Assembly: GCA_023436825.1 (NCBI GenBank)
Contig: JAEZHS010000233.1
Coordinates: forward strand, 1 to 15,117
Direction: 5' to 3'
DNA: 15,117 bases
DNA from: Pseudomonadota bacterium
GTDB taxonomy: Bacteria > Pseudomonadota > Alphaproteobacteria > Reyranellales > Reyranellaceae
How positions within the stretch are numbered: position 1 is the stretch's first letter; each line of letters begins with the position of its first letter. Below, one piece after another: positions 6,956 through 14,144 of this stretch. A program made the translations under genes and the position numbers. Below the pieces are notes generated by a model. That model was not told the origin of the DNA and made no database searches. It saw only the letters and a list, made by a program, of their open reading frames with translations.

Positions 6956-7198
6956 ATGACAATGTCGCTTGAGGATTTCCAGAAACTGAAGCTCGACGTT
7001 GTGCTGAAGTTCAGCATGGGTCTCGCAGAGGAGTCGCGCTTCATCACCTTGACCCTCCATCACACCTCCCCATCGGACCTCTTGCAGCAACGCGAGCCGA
7101 CCGAGGTCACCGTGCTGCTGACGCTGGAGCAGGCTGATCAGCTTGCCGCGTTGCTCGCCGAAAACAGGTTGAAAGCGCAACCCAAGCCGACGGCGTAA
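6956..7198 (+). CDS. Hypothetical 80-residue protein
   Basis: I do not recognise the family. ATG 6956 is preceded by AGAGGG (6941-6946) with 9-base spacing, a good ribosome-binding site; ATG 6962 is also in frame. The longer reading frame from 6806 crosses the terminator hairpin and is rejected. The protein begins MTMSLEDFQKLKLDVVLKF, has a predicted beta-rich middle (SRFITLTLHHT, TEVTVLLTL), and ends in an amphipathic helix (EQADQLAALLAENRL) with a basic tail. It has no signal peptide, membrane segment or Cys. Codon use matches its neighbours. Its position behind element B mirrors that of the acyl carrier protein behind element A, so the two small genes may share a regulatory arrangement. 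Confidence 0.6.
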   Translation: MTMSLEDFQKLKLDVVLKFSMGLAEESRFITLTLHHTSPSDLLQQREPTEVTVLLTLEQADQLAALLAENRLKAQPKPTA

Positions 7199-7363
7199 GA
7201 TACGACTGGTAACTCCGCACAATGCTTATGCCTGTTTGGTTGAAGCGAATGTCAGCATTGACGGCATCGGTGCCCAGTCCCACGAGGATGGGCGCCCTCG
7301 GCCTTCCGGGTCCTGTACGGTGCGAAAAAACTCACTGCAAATTGTCTGCCTACACCACAGTTG

Positions 7364-7392
7364 TTGACAGGATAGAACACTTCAGTTATTTT
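7364..7392 (+). promoter_or_regulatory. Sigma70-like promoter without an evident gene
   Basis: A consensus -35 TTGACA (7364-7369) is followed after exactly 17 bp by TATTTT (7387-7392), so transcription could start near 7399. It is the best -35/-10 pair I noticed in the window. The next recognised gene starts about 580 bp later, so the product would be a long leader, an RNA, or a relic of a lost gene. Confidence 0.45.
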
Positions 7393-7565
7393 GAGGCTCG
7401 CCGCCGCCTCACGGCGACGTCCGTTCTTTGCATTGTTTATCCGACACCCTGGGCGCGTCCGGCCGGCGTCGCCGCCATGCCACCGCGCGCGGCGTCGGCC
7501 TGATCGCCGGCTCCCGAGGCAAGACCGCCAGCCCAGGGAGCGCCGTCCGGCGGGAAGGCCAGCAG

Positions 7566-7657
7566 AAAATGCAAAAAATGCAAAAAAGTCGAAAGCGGCG
7601 TGGATTCAATGGTTTGGCGAACATCGGCCAGCCTGCCAAAAATTAGCAAAAAATGCA
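7566..7657. repeat. A-rich direct repeats
   Basis: GCAAAAAATGCA occurs at 7571-7582 and again at 7646-7657, 75 bp apart. The first copy is part of a tandem run of AAAATGC-type units (7566-7588). Such A-runs are unusual in this GC-rich window. They might be slippage-prone remnants or the edges of a lost element; no target-site duplication or terminal inverted repeats could be defined. Confidence 0.5.
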
Positions 7658-7690
7658 GAAATTCACCGGCGAGCGACTGCAGTGCATGCA

Positions 7691-7710
7691 TCCCGGCGGC
7701 AAAGCCGGGA
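7691..7710. other. Hairpin in the gene-poor stretch
   Basis: TCCCGGC (7691-7697) pairs perfectly with GCCGGGA (7704-7710) around a GGCAAA loop. There is no T-run on either side, so it is not a standard terminator. It may be part of a transcript from the promoter at 7364 or a small REP-like unit. Confidence 0.4.
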
Positions 7711-7980
7711 GCGCGGCGCGCAGCACCTTGATGTCATAACCACTGTGCAGAGCTACTAGCATTCTAAAGCTCGAACAGGTTCGTTAACGTCGAATCACAA
7801 CGTCAGACTTCGCCTGCCCGTTTGGCGCTGCCAGCTGTAAGGCCGCCTTTTTCGTGCACAACCTCCAGACAAGGGGCGCGCGAAAGGCGAAATTGTCGAG
7901 CCCGACGAACCTGCCCGTGCTCCTGTTGAACGCGTCCCCGGCCGTGCGTAGCCTGTGGCCACACGAGGATGGTGGCCACG

Positions 7981-9576
7981 ATGCAACGGCTCACGAGCAC
8001 GCTTCTGGCGATCCTGCTGACCACCTCGGCGCTGCTCTGCGCGCCGCTCGCAACGGCGCAGCAAATCACCCAGCCTTGGCCGACCCGCGGCTGGCCGGTC
8101 TCCTCGCCCGAGGAGCAGGGCATGAGCTCCGAACGGCTCGCCCGCCTGGTCGACTTCGGCGCCCTCAACGACATGGACAGCGTGCTGGTGACGCGCCATG
8201 GCCGCATCGTGCTCGAGGCGGCCTATGCGCCGTTCCGCGCCGGGCTCAGGCACCACATCTACTCGGCGACCAAGTCCGTCACCAGCACCCTGATCGGCAT
8301 GGCGCTGGGCGACGGCCTGCTCGACAGCACCGACCGCAAGGTCGTGGATTTCTTCGCCGACCAAACGATCGCCAACCTCGACGATGCCAAGAAGGCGATC
8401 ACGGTCCAGCATCTGCTCGACATGACATCGGGCCTCGCCTGGCAGGAGGGCCTGACCGACGCTTACGAATCCGTCATGGACATGGTGCGCACGCCCGACT
8501 GGCAGCAATTCGTTCTCGACCGACCGATGGCGGCGCCGCCGGGTACGCGCTTCTACTACAACAGCGGCAACAGCCATCTGCTGTCGGCCATCCTGAGCAA
8601 GGTCACGGGCAGGAGCGCCAATGATTATGCACGGGAAAAGCTGTTCGGGCCGCTTGGTATCGACGACGTGCTGTGGCAGGCCGATCCCCAGGGCATCTCG
8701 ATTGGCGGCTGGGGCCTCCACCTGCAGCCGCGCGACATGGCAAAGATCGGCTATCTGTGGCTTCGCGGCGGGCAGTGGGAGGGAAGGCAGGTCCTGCCGG
8801 CGGCGTGGATCGAGGGCGTGCGCAAGGCCGATATCGACATGCGAGAGAGCTGGGCGAGGGACCTGCGCTACGGCCGCCAGTTCTGGGTCATGCCGCCACG
8901 CGATACCTTCATGGCGGTCGGCCGCAACCGCCAGCTCATCGTCGTGATGCCCAAGCTCGACATCGTGGCGGTGATGACCGGCTCGCAGCGCTTCATCGGA
9001 TCGAGCAACAAGGTCAGCACGCCACGCTACGGCTTCGGGACGCTGGTGGGCTACCTCGCCGCCGCCGTGACCTCCGACTCGGCCATCGCTGCCAATCCCG
9101 CGGCGACGGCCGAGCTCGCCGAGCGGGTCAAGGCGGCCGCCGTCGAGCAGTCGGCGCCGATCATCGCCGGTGCCGGTGGGATGCCGGCGATGGCCAAGAC
9201 CGTGTCCGGCAAGAGCTGGCGCTTTGCCATCAGCGACACGATGCGCCTCAAGTCGTACATCCTGAAGCTCGATGATCCCCAACCGTCCTACGAGTACGAG
9301 CTCGACGGCGGTCCGCCCGGCGCGCCGGTGGGCCGGTTTGGTGGACCGATCGGCTTCGACGGCCGCTACGCCTTGGGTGGGCGCACGCCCAACGGCGTGA
9401 GCGCCGCGCGCGGTACCTGGTCGGCTGACGGCACGAGCCTCGTCCTCGAGGCTCAGACGCCCGGCAACGACGACGCGACACGGGTGACGCACGTGTTCGG
9501 CGACAAGACCATCGAGCTGACCATCGAGCGGGCGAGCGGGTTCACGACGAAGGTGCAGGGACGGGCGGAGGACTGA
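7981..9576 (+). CDS. Exported serine hydrolase, beta-lactamase/PBP-like fold
   Basis: A 531-residue protein from ATG 7981; ATG 7969 is also possible, but the GAGG at 7965-7968 is usable only for the later start. An N-terminal signal peptide (MQRLTSTLLAILLTTSALLCAPLATA, probable cut before QQ) sends it to the periplasm. The catalytic half (about 40-370) has S95-A-T-K98, the S-x-x-K nucleophile/base pair, and Y192-Y-N194 as the Y-x-N motif, as in class C beta-lactamases, EstB-type esterases and 6-aminohexanoate hydrolases. I could not see a clear third K-T-G or H-x-G box; the region around VGRNRQLIVVMPKLDIV takes its place. About 160 residues follow as a beta-rich C-terminal domain I do not recognise. 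Substrate unknown: ester, amide or D-amino-acid peptide. It converges with the MFS gene with a 1-bp gap, so no terminator fits between them. Confidence 0.88.
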   Translation: MQRLTSTLLAILLTTSALLCAPLATAQQITQPWPTRGWPVSSPEEQGMSSERLARLVDFGALNDMDSVLVTRHGRIVLEAAYAPFRAGLRHHIYSATKSVTSTLIGMALGDGLLDSTDRKVVDFFADQTIANLDDAKKAITVQHLLDMTSGLAWQEGLTDAYESVMDMVRTPDWQQFVLDRPMAAPPGTRFYYNSGNSHLLSAILSKVTGRSANDYAREKLFGPLGIDDVLWQADPQGISIGGWGLHLQPRDMAKIGYLWLRGGQWEGRQVLPAAWIEGVRKADIDMRESWARDLRYGRQFWVMPPRDTFMAVGRNRQLIVVMPKLDIVAVMTGSQRFIGSSNKVSTPRYGFGTLVGYLAAAVTSDSAIAANPAATAELAERVKAAAVEQSAPIIAGAGGMPAMAKTVSGKSWRFAISDTMRLKSYILKLDDPQPSYEYELDGGPPGAPVGRFGGPIGFDGRYALGGRTPNGVSAARGTWSADGTSLVLEAQTPGNDDATRVTHVFGDKTIELTIERASGFTTKVQGRAED

Positions 9577-9577
9577 G

Positions 9578-10894
9578 TTACTCAGCCGGCTGGGCGGCGA
9601 CCGTCTTGGTCGGGTCGGGGATGTTCAGGAAGAGCGCACACACCACCGCCGATACGAGGCTCAACAAGGCCAGGCCATAAAGGCCGCCAGAGTAGCTGCC
9701 CGTCGCGTCCTTCATGAGGCCGATCCACCACGGCCCGAAGAAGCCGCCGAGGTTGCCGATGGAATTGATCCACGCGAAGCCCGCGGCCAGGGCCGTGCCG
9801 CTCAGGAACATCGGCGGCATGGCGAAGAACGGGCCCTTGGAGCCGTAGAACCCCATCGCCGCCAGCGACATCCCGACCATCGCCCACCAGGTGCCCATGG
9901 TGAGGCCGGCCAACACCAGCCCGCCGGTCGACAGCACGCAGGCCGCCAGCAGGTTCCAGCGGCGCTCGTGCATCCTGTCGGAGATGCGGCCCCAAACCAC
10001 AAGGGCGATGCCGCCGCAGATGTAGGGGATCATGGTGAGCCAGCCCACGGTCATGTTGCTCATGGTGCCGAGCGACTTGATGATCTGCGGGATGAAGAAG
10101 AGCATGCCCAGGCTTGCCGTCACGATGCCGAAATAGTTGAGCGCCAACAGCAACACCCTGGGGTTCCACATCGATTCGAGCATCGAGTACTTGCGCACGG
10201 CCTCCTTGGCCCGCCGCTCGGCGGCGATCTTGCCCGCCAGCCAGTCCTTCTCGTGTCGGGCGAGGAAGGTCGCGTCGGCGGGCCGGTCGGTCATCAGGAC
10301 GTAAAAGAGCACGCCCAGCACGATCGTCGGCAGGCCCTCGGCGATGAACATGATCTGCCACCCCCTGAGCCCGAACAGCCCGTCCAGGCTCATCAGGCCG
10401 GTCGAGACGGGCGCGCCGACCGCCACCGCGATTGGCAGGCCGACCAGGAAGCCCGAGACGATGCGGGCGTGATGGCGGGCCGGAAACCAGTAGGTGAAAT
10501 AGAGAATCAGGCCGGGAAAGAAGCCGGCCTCGCCCATGCCGAGCAGGAAGCGCATGATCGCGAAGCTGGTCGTGCCGGTCACGAATGCCGTGGCCGTCGC
10601 GAAGATGCCCCAAGTGATCATGATGCGGGCGATCCAGATGCGGGCGCCCACCTTCTCCATGATGACGTTGCTCGGCACCTCGAACAGGAAATAGGCCCAG
10701 TAGAAGGTGCCGACGGCGAAGCCGAAATCGGCCGCCGACATGTCGAGGTCCGCGCGCATGGTGAGCGCGGCAAAGCTCGAGTTGATTCGGTCGATGTAGG
10801 CCAGGATGTAGCAGAGGATCGCGAACGGCAGCAGGCGCAGGTAGATCTTGCGCATGGCCGATTTTTCGACCGTAGCATCCGATGCGATATGCAT
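9578..10894 (-). CDS. MFS transporter, anion:cation symporter type
   Basis: A 438-residue inner-membrane permease with about 12 hydrophobic segments. The start at 10894 (MHIASDATVEKSAMRK) is supported by an AAGGAA-type ribosome-binding site about 8 bases upstream; the open frame extends further but with non-coding character. Family marks include the first helix LRLLPFAILCYILAYIDRINSSFAAL, the motif EVPSNVIMEKVGARIWIARI and RFLLGMGEAGFFPGLILYFTYWFP, all characteristic of the ACS family that imports organic acids such as phthalate, tartrate, glucarate or hydroxyphenylacetate with protons. A central loop (about 200-245) divides the two six-helix halves. It lies behind the TetR gene on the same strand and probably imports the substrate or a relative of the divergent oxygenase. 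Substrate not determinable here. Confidence 0.92.
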   Translation of the reverse strand: MHIASDATVEKSAMRKIYLRLLPFAILCYILAYIDRINSSFAALTMRADLDMSAADFGFAVGTFYWAYFLFEVPSNVIMEKVGARIWIARIMITWGIFATATAFVTGTTSFAIMRFLLGMGEAGFFPGLILYFTYWFPARHHARIVSGFLVGLPIAVAVGAPVSTGLMSLDGLFGLRGWQIMFIAEGLPTIVLGVLFYVLMTDRPADATFLARHEKDWLAGKIAAERRAKEAVRKYSMLESMWNPRVLLLALNYFGIVTASLGMLFFIPQIIKSLGTMSNMTVGWLTMIPYICGGIALVVWGRISDRMHERRWNLLAACVLSTGGLVLAGLTMGTWWAMVGMSLAAMGFYGSKGPFFAMPPMFLSGTALAAGFAWINSIGNLGGFFGPWWIGLMKDATGSYSGGLYGLALLSLVSAVVCALFLNIPDPTKTVAAQPAE

Positions 10895-10917
10895 CTCGAA
10901 TTTCCTTCCCAGGAAGT

Positions 10918-10933
10918 GCCGGCTTTTGCCGGC
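10918..10933. promoter_or_regulatory. Dyad in the MFS leader
   Basis: GCCGGC (10918-10923) and GCCGGC (10928-10933) flank a TTTT loop, giving a 6-bp stem about 24 bases upstream of the MFS start codon, just before its ribosome-binding site. It could be an operator or a leader hairpin. On the minus strand no T-run follows, so it is not a terminator for the upstream tetR gene. Confidence 0.35.
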
Positions 10934-11015
10934 TTGAAGGAATTCTACTCCCGAGTGCGCGCAGACGTCGTGGGCCGCTATCCTTCGCAAGGTCTGCAGT
11001 TTCGCCAAGCGTCGC

Positions 11016-11031
11016 GTGACGTTGGCGTCAC
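11016..11031. promoter_or_regulatory. Inverted repeat upstream of the MFS gene, candidate operator
   Basis: GTGACG (11016-11021) and CGTCAC (11026-11031) are perfect 6-bp arms around TTGG. The site lies in the 189-bp gap between the tetR stop and the MFS start, about 122 bp before the MFS ATG. Size and symmetry suit a dimeric repressor. It differs from the two dyads near tetR, so a different protein, or none, may bind it. Confidence 0.35.
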
Positions 11032-11083
11032 TCTCACGCCCGCGTTGCAATGCTGATGGTCCCGCTCCCAAGAGCAACCATAA

Positions 11084-11779
11084 CTAGAGAGATCTTGGGA
11101 CCGTGGTCCTTTCAACCCGCCCAATTCTACGGCGTAGCCTGTCGGCAAAGGTGCGGTCGAGCGCCGGCAATATCTGCTCGACGAGCTTCAACGGGTCGGC
11201 CCGATTCGGGGACAGGCTCCACTCGACCCAAATGCCTTTCAGCAGAGCCAGAATGGCCAAGGTCACGACGTCCAGGTCAAGCTGGGCCCCGCTGTCCTTG
11301 GAGACCGCGGCAACCAAGTCTCGAACCTGCCGCTCGAAGCGGCCGTAGATCTCGTCGTGGACCCGACGCACCGTCGGATTTGTGTGCGCCAGCCCCCAGA
11401 AGAGGAAGCGAGCGCGCACGTAGTCGGCGTCCAGCGCCTGCGGGTGCAGGCAGGCGATGATGAAAGCGTGGAGGCGCTCTGCGGGCGAAGGGTACGCCTT
11501 CGCCATTGCAAGAGTGATCTGGTCCTGCACCTTGGACGACAGGTGGCGCAAGGTCGCGGCGAGCAGCTCGTCCTTGCTCCGGAAATGGTGGCGCACCATG
11601 CCAAGCGAGAGACCGGCCTGCTGTGCGATCAGTCGGACGCTCATCTCCTCCGTGCCGTAGCGGCAGATGCATTGGAAGGTAGCGTCGATCAACTGCTGTC
11701 GCCGGACGTCGGGAGTTTGCTTGGAAAAGCGGCGAGTGGTCGAGCGACCGGCCACGCGGGCTGTCTCGGGTCTGGACAT
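11084..11779 (-). CDS. TetR-family transcriptional regulator, BetI-like
   Basis: A 231-residue DNA-binding repressor. ATG 11779 has a GAGGG ribosome-binding site 8-9 bases upstream; longer in-frame starts lack one. The N-terminal TetR domain covers about 24-75: RRQQLIDATFQCICRYGTEEMSVRLIAQQAGLSLGMVRHHFRSKDELL, with the helix-turn-helix at about 47-66. The wording is closest to BetI-type TetR proteins (QLIDAT..., AGLS-G-HHF-SK-LL-AT). The C-terminal half (about 80-220) is a helical ligand-binding and dimerisation domain with Trp/Phe-rich parts (ARFLFWGLAH) and IWVEWSL. It is divergent from the Rieske oxygenase gene and on the same strand as the MFS gene, so it probably represses one or both and is released by the pathway substrate. 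Confidence 0.92.
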   Translation of the reverse strand: MSRPETARVAGRSTTRRFSKQTPDVRRQQLIDATFQCICRYGTEEMSVRLIAQQAGLSLGMVRHHFRSKDELLAATLRHLSSKVQDQITLAMAKAYPSPAERLHAFIIACLHPQALDADYVRARFLFWGLAHTNPTVRRVHDEIYGRFERQVRDLVAAVSKDSGAQLDLDVVTLAILALLKGIWVEWSLSPNRADPLKLVEQILPALDRTFADRLRRRIGRVERTTVPRSL

Positions 11780-11781
11780 GT

Positions 11782-11797
11782 GTAGTGCCCTCACTAC
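11782..11797. promoter_or_regulatory. Inverted repeat at the tetR start, candidate autoregulatory operator
   Basis: GTAGTG (11782-11787) and CACTAC (11792-11797) are perfect arms around a 4-bp spacer. On the minus strand the site includes the GAGGG ribosome-binding site and begins 3 bases before the tetR ATG, so a bound dimer, or an mRNA hairpin, would block expression directly. TetR regulators commonly control themselves from such sites; binding here is inferred. Confidence 0.45.
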
Positions 11798-11904
11798 CCG
11801 ACCTCTCGTTCGCCACCAAGATCTAAGGCATCCGCGCCAGGCCCGGCAGGACAACCGCTCCGCAAAGCCGTTGTCTTGACAGGGGCGGATCGATCCTTCA
11901 TCTC

Positions 11905-11922
11905 TTTATACAGTTGTATTAA
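11905..11922. promoter_or_regulatory. Dyad between tetR and the oxygenase gene, candidate operator
   Basis: TTTATACAGTTGTATTAA is an 18-bp dyad with 7 of 9 pairs matched and perfect inner arms ATACA/TGTAT around GT. It is the most AT-rich part of the 204-bp divergent gap and includes TATACA-like -10 sequences. A TTGACA lies upstream at 11876-11881, too far (23 bp) from TTTATA for a standard pair. The site is about 62 bp before the oxygenase ATG, a normal place for a TetR-type operator. Confidence 0.5.
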
Positions 11923-11983
11923 GTTGCAGCCAAACCGGCGCCGGGCTTTCGCCTGGATAAGACGGCTGATGACGAGGGATGGG

Positions 11984-13129
11984 ATGGATCACACAGAATT
12001 CCGCACGCGATCCGCTGCCGATGTCGACGAGACGCGCCAGGACCTCATCCGCGCGCGGCACCTGCCCGGCGGCATCTATGCCTCGCAGGACATCTACGAG
12101 CAGGAACTTCAGCGCTATTTCTACCGCGACTGGCTGTACATGGGCCGGGTCGAGCAATTCGCCAATCCCGGCGACTATGAGGCGCGTCGCGTATTAGGTC
12201 GGCCCATCATCATCGTGCGCGACAAGGATGGCGTGCTCGGCGCTTTCTACAACATGTGCCGCCATCGCGGCGTCGAGGTCGCAGAGGGGCGGGGCAATAC
12301 CCGCCTCTTCAAGTGCCCCTATCACGGCTGGACCTACGATCTGTCGGGCAAGCTCCTCGGTGCCGCCTACATGAAGGACACCGACGGCTTCGACCCCAAG
12401 ACCTGCCGCCTGCCGCGAGTCCATCTCGAGACCTGGCGCGGCAACATCTTCATCAGCCTGGCGTCCGAGCCGCCGTCCTTCGCGCAGACAATGGCCGAGT
12501 TCGAGAAGGACTTCGCCCAGCTCAGGACCGAAAGATGCCGGCTGGCCGACGTGACGCGCCTCGAGCTGAACTGCAATTGGAAGTTCATGCACGAGAACCT
12601 GATGGACTTCTATCACGTGGGCGTCTTGCACGTGAAAACCTTCGGCGCTCGGTTCTCGTGGACGACCGAGAACGTCTCCCTGAAGGACGATGGCGGCATC
12701 ACCATCCGCTACGACGCTGCGCCGTCGACCCCAGGCGGCGAAGCGCTGTTCGGCAAGGCGCCCTGGCTCGAGGCCGAGTCCAACAGCTTTGCCTGTACGG
12801 GCTTCATGCCGCCGAACCTCACCCTGTTCGGCCGCATCGACTGCGTGAAGCTGATGGTCGGCTGGCCGATCGGTCCCGACAAGTGCGAGGTCTTCATCTA
12901 CCTCCTCTTCCCGGAGGAGTTCTTCGCCGATCCTGACTTCGACAAGAAGCTCAAGGTCTACAAGGACTACCAGATGGTCATCTACGAGGAAGATCGTTCG
13001 ATGATCGAGTCCATGCAGCGGGCCATGGCCCTGCCGGTCTATGAACCCGGCCGGATGTCGGTGATGGAGAAGCCGATCCATCACTTCCTCAACGGCTATC
13101 TCGACCGCATGTTCGGGTCGCGCAGCTGA
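11984..13129 (+). CDS. Rieske non-heme iron oxygenase, alpha (catalytic) subunit
   Basis: A 381-residue soluble oxygenase that uses O2 and electrons from its reductase to hydroxylate, or oxidatively demethylate, its substrate. ATG 11984 has GAGGG 5 bases upstream; ATG 11969 is an alternative. The N-terminal Rieske domain has C92-x-H94 and C111-x2-H114 binding the [2Fe-2S] cluster. The catalytic domain has N205-x2-D208-x2-H211-x4-H216, giving the two His ligands of the mononuclear iron and the bridging Asp, with Asp337 in YEEDRSMIESMQ the likely third ligand. All metal ligands are present. The family covers aromatic-acid dioxygenases and demethylases, and glycine-betaine, carnitine and stachydrine oxygenases; the substrate cannot be fixed here. 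The stop overlaps the reductase start, so the two are translationally coupled. Confidence 0.93.
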   Translation: MDHTEFRTRSAADVDETRQDLIRARHLPGGIYASQDIYEQELQRYFYRDWLYMGRVEQFANPGDYEARRVLGRPIIIVRDKDGVLGAFYNMCRHRGVEVAEGRGNTRLFKCPYHGWTYDLSGKLLGAAYMKDTDGFDPKTCRLPRVHLETWRGNIFISLASEPPSFAQTMAEFEKDFAQLRTERCRLADVTRLELNCNWKFMHENLMDFYHVGVLHVKTFGARFSWTTENVSLKDDGGITIRYDAAPSTPGGEALFGKAPWLEAESNSFACTGFMPPNLTLFGRIDCVKLMVGWPIGPDKCEVFIYLLFPEEFFADPDFDKKLKVYKDYQMVIYEEDRSMIESMQRAMALPVYEPGRMSVMEKPIHHFLNGYLDRMFGSRS

Positions 13130-14103
13130 TGCCGCCTGCGGCCGGCGAGATGAAGCTCGAGGTGATAGGTCGCCGCCACGAGGCGGACGACGTCCTGTCG
13201 CTGCGCCTGGCCGATCCCAGCGGTGCGCCGCTGCCGACTTTCACGCCCGGCGCCCACATCGCGTTGCGGCTGGGCGAAAGCCTGGTGCGGCAATACTCGC
13301 TCTGCAATGGTCCGGACGACAGCAGTGCCTACTTCATCGCGGTGAAGCGGGAAGCCCAGTCGCGTGGCGGCTCGGCTGCCGTGCATCGCCTGGCCCAGGG
13401 CGACGTCGTTGCCGCGGCGCCGCCGGTCAACGCCTTTGCGGTCGACTGGTCCGCGCCGCACCTGGTGCTTCTGGCCGGTGGCATCGGCATCACGCCGCTC
13501 CTTTCCATGGCGCAGCATGCGCTACGGCGTGGCCACTCTTTCGAGCTCCACTATTTCGCGCGGTCGCCTGCCCATGCGGCGTTCCACGGGGTGTTGAACG
13601 ACGGGCCGCTGGCGCCGCATGTCTCGTTTCACTTCGGTATGGACTCCGACGCGGTGTCCTCGCTGCTGAAGGATTTGTTGCTGACGCGACGCGCCGGCGC
13701 TCACCTCTATCTATGCGGACCCGTGCCCTTCATGGACGAGGCACGCAGGATCGCTGCCGGCTGCGCCAACCTGGCCGGCATCCATTGGGAATATTTCACG
13801 CCGCCGGCGCCCGCGCCGCAGACGGGTGGTGCATCGAGCGCCTGCACGGTGCGACTGGCGCGCTCGGGCAGGACACTCGAAGTGCCGGCTGACAAATCTA
13901 TCCTGCAGGTGCTGATCGAGAATGGCGTTGCGGTCGATTCGTCCTGCATGGAGGGCGTGTGCGGCCTGTGCGCGACGCGCGTGCTCGAGGGCGAGCCGGA
14001 TCATCGCGACGAGGTGCTGAGCGACGATGACAGGCAGCGCGGCAATCTCGTGACCGTGTGCGTGTCACGCGCCCGCGGAGGGGTGCTTGTGCTGGATCTT
14101 TGA
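13129..14103 (+). CDS. Oxygenase reductase: flavin, NAD and C-terminal [2Fe-2S] domains
   Basis: A 324-residue electron-transfer partner that passes electrons from NAD(P)H through flavin to its own ferredoxin domain and then to the Rieske subunit. ATG 13129 overlaps the oxygenase TGA by one base. Order of domains: flavin domain (about 8-100) with R54-Q-Y-S57; nucleotide domain (about 108-220) with AGGIGITP at 116-123 and LYLCGPVPFMDEA; plant-type ferredoxin (about 238-324) with C273-x4-C278-x2-C281 and C311. This order matches phthalate dioxygenase reductase and vanillate demethylase VanB, class IA two-component systems, which generally bind FMN. All four cluster cysteines are present. No separate ferredoxin gene is needed. 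Confidence 0.94.
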   Translation: MPPAAGEMKLEVIGRRHEADDVLSLRLADPSGAPLPTFTPGAHIALRLGESLVRQYSLCNGPDDSSAYFIAVKREAQSRGGSAAVHRLAQGDVVAAAPPVNAFAVDWSAPHLVLLAGGIGITPLLSMAQHALRRGHSFELHYFARSPAHAAFHGVLNDGPLAPHVSFHFGMDSDAVSSLLKDLLLTRRAGAHLYLCGPVPFMDEARRIAAGCANLAGIHWEYFTPPAPAPQTGGASSACTVRLARSGRTLEVPADKSILQVLIENGVAVDSSCMEGVCGLCATRVLEGEPDHRDEVLSDDDRQRGNLVTVCVSRARGGVLVLDL

Positions 14104-14144
14104 CGGCCAGGTAACGGCCAATTGATCTTGGGAAGAGGGAGGGA

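Larger units (their letters stand above)
7199..7980. other. Gene-poor intergenic stretch
   Basis: About 780 bp without a convincing gene. Open frames on both strands lack ribosome-binding sites, family patterns or consistent codon use. It holds a sigma70-like promoter (7364-7392), A-rich direct repeats (7566-7657), a hairpin (7691-7710) and the palindrome CGTTAACG (7782-7789) upstream of the serine hydrolase. The A-runs at 7566-7588 and 7637-7662 contrast with the surrounding GC-rich DNA. It may be a decayed insertion or an untranslated RNA locus; the sequence does not decide. Confidence 0.6.

Noticed and set aside
4744..6976. ATGTCGCTYGAGGAT shared by the ACP gene (4744-4758) and the unknown small gene (6962-6976), suggesting a duplicated ACP
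   Set aside because: The match (14 of 15) does not extend in either direction, the frames place it differently in the proteins, and the small protein has no phosphopantetheine site. Probably chance.
7409..7759. Small open frames on both strands with repeated FCIFCIF or NAKNAKK residues
   Set aside because: The repeats come from the A-rich direct repeats in the DNA; there is no ribosome-binding site or family similarity.
7740..7800. tRNA-like T-arm (CGAACAGGTTCG) in the intergenic region
   Set aside because: No matching acceptor, D or anticodon arms could be laid out around it.
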